A stretch of DNA of 13,878 nucleotides from Phoronis ovalis (lineage: Eukaryota > Phoronida > Phoronidae). Both the position numbers and the translations under genes were made by a program. How positions within the stretch are numbered: position 1 is the first letter of the stretch; each line of letters opens with the position of its first letter. The stretch covers positions 1 to 13,878 of the forward strand of contig JAOXYB010035583.1 of NCBI GenBank assembly GCA_028565635.1, given 5' to 3'. Below are positions 8,394-13,878 of this stretch, piece by piece. The notes under the pieces are model-generated. The model saw only the letters and a program-made list of their open reading frames with translations. It searched no databases and was not told the DNA's origin.

Positions 8394-9110
8394 ATGGGAT
8401 TTATTTGGAAAACATTTTATTTTGTGCAATATTTTGGGATGTTAAGGGATATTTTTATATAATAGGAAAGCTTTACTAGTCCAACCCAACTCTAGAATGT
8501 CACTGATTCTGAAAATGTGATGGCACATTATGTTGTGTAACATAATTGGCTGGACATGCTGGAGAAATTTTATAGTTGCTTGGTCCTGCCTTAGAAGCAG
8601 GTTGTTATAGTTTAACAGTGCGTACATATTAAATTATGAAACTGGTATGTATGCTATAGTAAACAATTTTTTATAGTTATTTAGTAGTGCAATTGGTACT
8701 TAAGTGTTATAGTCCAAGAAAGGGCATTGTATCCCTGGGAATACTGTAGTGCGGAATGAAATCTGTAGTTCGGGGGTGAAGTAGCATTTATGCAATCATC
8801 ATAACATATCTATGCAATTTTTATTAGCAGATTTAGATATTTTATTTATCAGCATTTGTTTTTGTGCACTATGCAGTTTGTTGGTGAATTAAAAAATTTT
8901 ATGAAACAAAGTTTTATGGTTTAATACTTTCACTCCTTTAATCATTACAATTCGTTTTGGAAATTATTACTGTAGGTTTCCTAATTACATGTGCTGCTTG
9001 TGATGTAAAATGACATTAGAAATATCTGTTGTGACAATTAGGGGGTGAAATGGAGTATTGACCACAATTCAAAGTAAACAAAATTGCCTTTTCAGGAGTC
9101 ACACAAGAAT

Positions 9111-9116
9111 AATAAA
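9111..9116 (+). promoter_or_regulatory. Distal candidate poly(A) signal AATAAA
   Basis: Perfect AATAAA hexamer in the intergenic region, 726 bases after the oxt stop. It lies upstream of the probable CAND1 promoter, so a long-3'-UTR oxt transcript could end here. No strong downstream GT-rich element is obvious, so support is weak. Confidence 0.25.
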
Positions 9117-9497
9117 CTTCACCAATCATGGGTTAAGAAAATAATATGACCCTTTACTACCTCAACGGTAATAAATAATTGTAAACAAGTTGTACACAGC
9201 CTATCACACTCTATAGATACACGCCTATGAAAATAATTATACTGGTCGGTCATTTGAAATGTCGGGACATACTCCAGAGTTCTGCGATGGAGAGTTATTT
9301 GCCCTGGGTTATTTAGCAAAGTTACTACAAAATACTGTATCTGAAAACGATCAATGGTCATTGTCTGCACTTGTGCTTGTGTATGTAACAACTTGCTTTG
9401 CATACACCGGATGCATACATGATCTACTCTGTTTTAAATCCTTACAGAATTTGAGATTTCTGTCAATCTCCAGCAATTCCCTAACAGACTAAGATGA

Positions 9498-9505
9498 TGA
9501 CGTCA
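9498..9505. promoter_or_regulatory. Perfect CRE palindrome TGACGTCA upstream of CAND1
   Basis: TGACGTCA is the full consensus for CREB/ATF-family bZIP factors. It lies about 300 bases upstream of the CAND1 ATG, a plausible promoter-proximal position. An exact 8-mer can occur by chance; use is inferred from position only. Confidence 0.4.
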
Positions 9506-9600
9506 AAAAAATCTGACTAACTTTCGCACTTTGCCGGACCTCGAAACCTACAGCAACAACTTGATGCATAAAATGACATTTTAAATGTCGGATTCATCTG

Positions 9601-9606
9601 TATAAA
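9601..9606 (+). promoter_or_regulatory. TATA-like box upstream of CAND1
   Basis: TATAAA about 195 bases before the CAND1 start codon. If used, transcription would start near 9630 and give a 5' UTR of about 170 nt. In AT-rich DNA such hexamers are common and CAND1 is a housekeeping gene, so this is a weak call. Confidence 0.22.
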
Positions 9607-9800
9607 CTGCTAGAATTCCTTTTTCTGGAACATCATTTTGCAAGTCCCCAAAATAGTGGTGGCGCTGTTATCGACTTAAACTGTCCAATTAGATTCAGAG
9701 TATATCGAACTGTCCGAGACATCATATCCGGCCGGTGCAAGTTGCACTCGGAAAAATAAAGTTTATCATTGTTTGTAGATAGTAGAAAGCGAAAACAAAA

Positions 9801-9842
9801 ATGGCAAGCGTTTCGTATCATATAGCTAATCTTTTGGAGAAG
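9801..9842 (+). CDS. CAND1: CAND1 exon 1 with start codon
   Basis: Fourteen codons, [14 protein letters not shown], then donor gtaaga in phase 0. The start is set by a good context (AAAAATGG, A at -3 and G at +4), an in-frame TAG at 9783-9785 just upstream, and near identity with the human N-terminus (MASASYHISNLLEK). Confidence 0.95.
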
Positions 9843-12800
9843 GTAAGAATGTTTTCAATAGCATGCTTACTTGACCAAAGTTATACAAAATAGCATGTAT
9901 TAGAAGTAAAATAAATAGTGCTCTGTCAGTCAGTGGAGTGAAATGTGCAGGCAGGCTGGTTGAATCCAGTTAATAAATGTAGGTAGGGGGTATACCGGGT
10001 ATAGAGGATACTCTTTAAACTTTCCACCCTCTGGAAAATCTGAGGGTTATACCCCCCGGAAACTATCACTCGGAGTCCACCCTCTGGAAATCACATAGGA
10101 AGAGAAGTATAGAGGATAGAAATTCAGTTTTATACCTTCTGGAAAATAAGGTATAACTATAAGTTGCTATAACAGTATAACACCCCCCTGAAAATTATCA
10201 ATCTGATCCTCCCTGGAAATTTACACCCATGGGGTTACAGAGGTAAAGAGCGTAGACTTTTGGTTTTATACCCTCGTAGCATCCACTAGAAATTATTAAT
10301 CTGCCCCCCCCCTTGGAAATTCTCCATACAGCCAATTCATACCCATAGTTACTTGAAACAATATTAAATCTCACATAAAGTGTACTGGCTGGCATACTGT
10401 ACGCCTGAGGCCAAAGGGCACTCGGATGTGCCTCAAGTCACACTGTTAACATGCTGCAGTTGCATCTGAAGCGTGTCACTTAATATGATACAGTTATTTA
10501 CTGTTTTATCAAGTATATATACAAAGCAAGACAATAACTTTGCAGAAAAATGGTTTCTTTCAGGTAACCTAAGAAAAGTAAAAATGGCTCCACCATCTAA
10601 TTTAGAATAGTGTAACTAATGCCCAGTTTTGTTTCTGAAAATGTTTAAGAAATGTAGAAGGATATTTAGCATGCAAAGCAAATATAGCCACCAAATGTCA
10701 CTGGAAATCATAAGCAGTGAGGTTGGAAGAGCCATATGCAAGTGGAAGAATATTAAAACTCACGGAATATGCAGATACACTGTGTGATGTGCCAATGAGG
10801 CAGATAACTGTCCCTCAGTGATGTTCATGTTATGCAATTGTCAAGCATAGAATCCTTTGTCCAGGCAATAGTTCTTGTCAATTCGCATGCAAATTGCCAG
10901 AGCTGATTTCCAGTGTAAGAATAATTTAAGCATGCACTACACCTGGTTTAACATGTTTTCTATCTTACTACCTGTTCAAGTTTTTTTTAAACATTTTGCA
11001 TGAAAAATTAAACATGAAATATTCAAAATACTCATTCTTTGCTAGGTGGTGTTGCCAATTTCAAAGTTTCTTTGGGGTTCTTAAAGGAAATTACTTTTTT
11101 CCTGAAGTTATCATAAAGTTTGTTTATTTATTTTTTATGGCATAAGTAGTAGACTTGTGTTTTGATTTATGCTTTATTAATTTATATTTGTAAAGTATGT
11201 GAGTACGTCTGGCTACACAAATTCATATATTTATCTGGCATCCAGAATTGTCAAGATGCTATTCTTATTGTTGTCTATGATCTTTTGCTATCAACTGCGT
11301 AATTGTTGATTTTCTAGACAGAGTAAAATAAAACTTTCCATGTACTGTTTTAGATGACTTCAAGTGATAAAGATTTCCGCTTCATGGCTACAAATGATCT
11401 TATGGCAGAACTTCAGAAGGACTCGATAAAGCTGGATGATGACAGTGAACGAAAGGTTTGTTAACTTCATATTTTTATTCTACGCAAATGATGTCATACT
11501 ACTTATCACTTGCGTATGTGACCTGTAAGTTTGGAATACTAAACTTTTTAATGCCACCATACTGAGATTTGAAGTATTATACAAGTTATCTCGCCTTTTA
11601 TTTGAAATTGTGTGGATAAAAAAAAACAGAAATCAAATTAAAATCAACAGCATTTTTGCAAAATTAAAATTATTACTTGCCACAAAAAGTATGTTTGGCG
11701 CCAGTGTCTTTAGAAGAAGCAAACTGTTATGCAGTTGTGACAATTTCTAATTTGTTATCAATCTGTATACAGGGGAGGCCAGAACGATGCTTGTTGAAGT
11801 GAAATGATTAAGAAAAACAAAAATTTGTGATTACTTACTCATTGTTTTACAGGTTGTAAAAATGCTTTTAAAGTTACTAGAGGATAAGAATGGTGAGGTG
11901 CAGAATCTTGCTGTCAAATGGTATGTTTATATTTTACAAAAAAAACTGAATTTCATACAAATAACTAGAAATTTGGAAAATTTAAATGAACAATAATTGT
12001 AGTACTTCTTTTTTATTTTCAAAAATACCTAAAGAAGAGGATTTAAACATTTGTAATTAGAAGTGGCATTTTTAGTCTGTTTATCATTTTTATTAGAAAT
12101 TACTTTTGATGGCTGTTGTCTCGATAATATTATGAATTCCTTGTTTTAGTCTGGGTCCGTTAGTAAATAAAGTGAAAGAATTTCAAGTGGAGACCATTGT
12201 AGACACACTGTGTAGTAACATGCTGTCAGATAGAGAACAACTGAGGGACATCTCCAGCATTGGTGAGCTCTAATTATTCAAGTATATCTATAAATATTTG
12301 GATTTTGATAATCATAGATTCATTAAATAATTTAACATATAATTAATTACTGGATTCATAATTTTCAAACAAAAGTCCCCAGCAGCAAGGTGCCTTGGTT
12401 ACTGGTAAAATGTGCATGGTTGCAATCTTGGAACATAATTTATGAACACCTGTTATTTTTCTCATGATCCTGTGACAATTCTATATTACTTTTACATAAT
12501 AGTATGCATAGTTCTAATGATGCAGTATAATCATGTGCCAGTCTGCTGGTTCATTTCAACCAAATATGTTTTGAACAATAATGTGTCCAATATTACCATC
12601 ATGCTGCTTTTTTATTTTTCAGGGCTGAAAACAGTTATCAGTGAACTACCTCCAGCTGCTACCGCCCAAGCTGCTAGTATCTGTAAAAAGATAACAGGAC
12701 GCCTAACCAGTGCTATAGCTAAGGTGAGAAATATGTTTTATCGTCATTAGTAGTAATATACAGTTGTGAAAATAAACATACATGTTTCGTAGCGTCTACA

Positions 12801-13508
12801 TATGTATTCACAAAATTCCTTTGCATTGACTTTCTTGTTGTGTACATACCAGTTAGATGTTAGTTTGATCACACCACTAGTACTGGTTCAAAGGAAAACT
12901 TTTTTTCCTAAAACTAATAAACAAATGCATGAACACGGCTATCCAGTCCTCCGCTCAAAATTTGTTATCAGATTATAGTTAAATATAGACTCTCGTGAGT
13001 GCAGATCTGCTGAGAAATAGAACTCTCCGCTATTTAATGTTTTGTCTGTTTTACAGCAAGAAGATGTATCCGTTCAACTTGAGGCCCTGGATATTTTAGG
13101 AGATCTGCTAAGTCGATTTGGTGGTAGGTTTTTCCTTTTTTTCAGCCAGTCTTTTGCCAAATAGCTTAAAGTTAGGAGTTCAAACGAACATAATCATAGA
13201 GTAAAATTTGTAGGATTATATGTGATTATTGTTTTACATCTAGCATTTCACTTTCTTAACTGCACATTTGATTATTTTTCAGGTTTGCTGATTAGCTTTC
13301 ACTCATCCATTCAACAGGCTCTGTTACCGCAGTTATCTAGCCCTCGACTGGCAGTACGTAAGCGTTCTATTATCGCCATTGGTCACTTAGTGATGAGCTG
13401 CAGCAATAGTCTCTTTGTTGAGCTGATTGATTTCTTGTTGGCGGAATTAGCTAAAAATTCTTCAACTTCCACAACTAGGACTTATGTGCAATGTATTGGA
13501 GCTATAAG
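9801..13508 (+). CDS. CAND1: CAND1, cullin-associated NEDD8-dissociated protein 1, 3'-partial (7 exons)
   Basis: By family, CAND1 is an all-HEAT-repeat solenoid that wraps around un-neddylated cullin-RBX1 and acts as an exchange factor for substrate-receptor modules of cullin-RING ubiquitin ligases. Exons: 9801-9842, 11354-11455, 11853-11920, 12150-12262, 12623-12723, 13057-13123, 13283-13508, together 719 nt or 239 codons plus two bases. All introns are GT-AG with matching phases. The protein begins [14 protein letters not shown] and continues [20 protein letters not shown], almost identical to human CAND1. The only length difference I see against human is about two residues fewer in the [10 protein letters not shown] loop. 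The window covers roughly five to six of about 27 HEAT repeats, the N-terminal end that contacts the cullin C-terminal domain and RBX1. Introns of 397, 360 and 333 bp (11456-11852, 12263-12622, 12724-13056) hold nothing recognisable. The remainder, about 80% of the protein, lies beyond the window. Confidence 0.96.
9843..11353 (+). other. CAND1: CAND1 first intron (1511 bp)
   Basis: The largest intron in the window, GT-AG, phase 0, following a 14-codon exon. The left part (9985-10325) is a degenerate tandem repeat with C runs; the rest (10326-11353) is AT-rich with nothing recognised. Confidence 0.9.
9985..10325. repeat. Degenerate ~100-bp tandem repeat, about three units, in CAND1 intron 1
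   Basis: GTATAGAGGATA occurs at 9999 and 10107 (108 apart), with a diverged copy TTACAGAGGTA near 10235. GAAAATTATCAATCTG at 10190 recurs as GAAATTATTAATCTG at 10289 (about 99 apart). Within units, a short motif of C run, then CTGGAAAT, recurs at about 10024, 10051, 10076, 10132, 10181, 10208 and 10304. The pattern suggests an old minisatellite with a higher-order period of about 100 bp, or the remains of a transposon. Confidence 0.65.
11354..11455 (+). CDS. CAND1: CAND1 exon 2
   Basis: Acceptor tgttttag, donor gtttgt; 34 codons, phase 0 at both ends. It starts exactly with an ATG ([16 protein letters not shown]) and ends DDDSERK. Only one or two substitutions from the human sequence are apparent. 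It forms helices of the first HEAT repeat. Confidence 0.97.
11853..11920 (+). CDS. CAND1: CAND1 exon 3
   Basis: Acceptor ttttacag, donor gtatgt, leaving in phase 2. It encodes [20 protein letters not shown] then VK and the first two bases of a Cys codon. Human has Ile in place of the first Leu and is otherwise the same over this stretch. Confidence 0.97.
12150..12262 (+). CDS. CAND1: CAND1 exon 4
   Basis: Acceptor tgttttag, donor gtgagc, leaving in phase 1. It encodes [20 protein letters not shown] then [19 protein letters not shown], with conservative differences from human (N/S, F/Y, S/T, R/K). Confidence 0.97.
12623..12723 (+). CDS. CAND1: CAND1 exon 5
   Basis: Acceptor tatttttcag, donor gtgaga, phase 0 at the end. 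It encodes [20 protein letters not shown] then [14 protein letters not shown]. The loop after ELPP is about two residues shorter than in human CAND1; [14 protein letters not shown] is identical. Confidence 0.97.
13057..13123 (+). CDS. CAND1: CAND1 exon 6
   Basis: Acceptor gttttacag, donor gtaggt, leaving in phase 1. It encodes [20 protein letters not shown] then FG and the first base of Gly. Human reads [20 protein letters not shown]. Confidence 0.96.
13283..13508 (+). CDS. CAND1: CAND1 exon 7 (last exon in window)
   Basis: Acceptor atttttcag, donor gtaaga, leaving in phase 2. It encodes [20 protein letters not shown], then [20 protein letters not shown], a long amphipathic helix pair ([17 protein letters not shown]) and [12 protein letters not shown] plus two bases of Arg. 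PRLAVRKR and GHLVMSC match human exactly. The next exon, expected to continue with the human-like S/R-Q-A-G-H-R segment, is outside the window. Confidence 0.96.
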
Positions 13509-13878
13509 GTAAGACTTTCATGTGGTTTAGTGAACTGTTGACATAAATTTGACTAGAAATAATTATTGATAGGTGTCAAGATACAATGTTTGTTTCCTTC
13601 TAATCCATGCACACTACAAAAAAAAGTGTGCAAACTAGCTCTTTGATGTATTTGCTTTAAATGTGATAATTAACTTTTTGGCAAAAGGTCAGGTTGGTGA
13701 CTTGGCAAGAATAATTTAATAAGTAAAAAAGTGGTCAAAGAATAAGAGCTGTTCCACTTCTAGCTGCAGAAAATTCTTCTAAAGGCAGTACTGTATATCC
13801 ATTTATTTTCGCGAGGAATTAATTTACACGAATTTCGCGAGCACATTAGCTCGCACAAATTAGTACCTCGCATTTAAA
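13509..13878 (+). other. CAND1: Start of CAND1 intron 7, running off the window
   Basis: Begins with the donor gtaaga after exon 7. AT-rich, with no further exon seen. Its last ~75 bases contain a TTTCGCGAG-type repeat. Confidence 0.85.
13805..13878. repeat. CGCGAG-containing interspersed-type repeat at window edge
   Basis: TTTCGCGAG occurs at 13807-13815 and again at 13833-13841, 26 bp apart, followed by the related AGCTCGCACAAA and CCTCGCATTTAA. CpG-rich words repeated in otherwise AT-rich DNA suggest the end of an interspersed repeat continuing past the window; family unknown. Confidence 0.5.

Larger units (their letters stand above)
8386..9800. other. oxt-CAND1 intergenic region
   Basis: 1415 bp between the oxt stop and the CAND1 start. 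The left part must hold the oxt 3' UTR and poly(A) site; the right part holds the CAND1 promoter and 5' UTR. Open frames of 61-94 codons on both strands (for example 9119-9403 minus and 9259-9492 plus) resemble nothing I know and overlap each other, so they are taken as chance. GC content seems to rise towards 9500-9760. Confidence 0.8.

Noticed and set aside
9119-9492. Overlapping open frames on both strands (9119-9403 minus, 9259-9492 plus) as a small gene between oxt and CAND1
   Set aside because: No family resemblance, no splice or promoter support, and strong overlap of opposite frames; chance frames are expected in 1.4 kb.
9654-9668. CTCF-like GGTGGCGCTG word upstream of CAND1
   Set aside because: Only the core fits the CTCF motif and the upstream half does not match, so it is not listed as a site.
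10198-10395. 65-codon minus-strand frame as a gene
   Set aside because: It lies in the degenerate tandem repeat of CAND1 intron 1 and its composition follows the C-rich repeat.
1-13878. CRISPR array, prokaryotic operon, tRNA or rRNA genes, intact transposon
   Set aside because: No regular spacer-repeat array, no rRNA or tRNA signature seen, no transposase or reverse-transcriptase frame; the genes are plainly spliced and eukaryotic.

Overview
This window is animal nuclear DNA, AT-rich and intron-rich, with two protein-coding genes in tandem on the + strand. The coding parts were rebuilt by joining exons at splice sites whose phases agree and by recognising protein families from memory; no search was run. 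The first gene is a peptide O-xylosyltransferase (XYLT1/XYLT2 in vertebrates, oxt in flies, sqv-6 in worms), incomplete at its 5' end: eleven exons from 823 to 8385, 880 residues plus stop. The second is CAND1 (cullin-associated NEDD8-dissociated protein 1), incomplete at its 3' end: seven exons from 9801 to 13508, about the first 239 residues of a protein that is normally about 1230 long.

Organism: the xylosyltransferase carries a WSC domain between stem and catalytic domain, an arrangement known from invertebrate enzymes and, as far as I recall, absent from vertebrates. Many introns of 0.16-1.5 kb and AT-rich non-coding DNA argue against fly or worm. A lophotrochozoan, perhaps a mollusc, is my best guess, but the sequence alone does not prove it.

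Layout: 1-822 holds a G-rich minisatellite, a stretch rich in AGGTCA-like hexamers, and no exon I can support; the exon with the start codon and Golgi membrane anchor is missing or upstream. 823-8385 is the xylosyltransferase: stem, two-exon WSC cassette, GT14 (Branch) catalytic domain, Xylo_C domain and conserved Cys-containing C-terminus. 8386-9800 is the intergenic region, with candidate poly(A) signals and the probable CAND1 promoter (perfect CRE palindrome, TATA-like box, short inverted repeats). 9801-13508 is the 5' part of CAND1, with a 1.5-kb first intron containing a degenerate ~100-bp tandem repeat. 13509-13878 is CAND1 intron ending in a TTTCGCGAG-type repeat.

The two genes work in unrelated pathways (glycosaminoglycan initiation in the secretory pathway; exchange of cullin-RING ligase substrate receptors), so their adjacency need not be functional. 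I see no new biological system. The most notable points are the symmetric phase-1 WSC exon cassette, a GC-AG intron in the catalytic domain, and several uncharacterised repeats.
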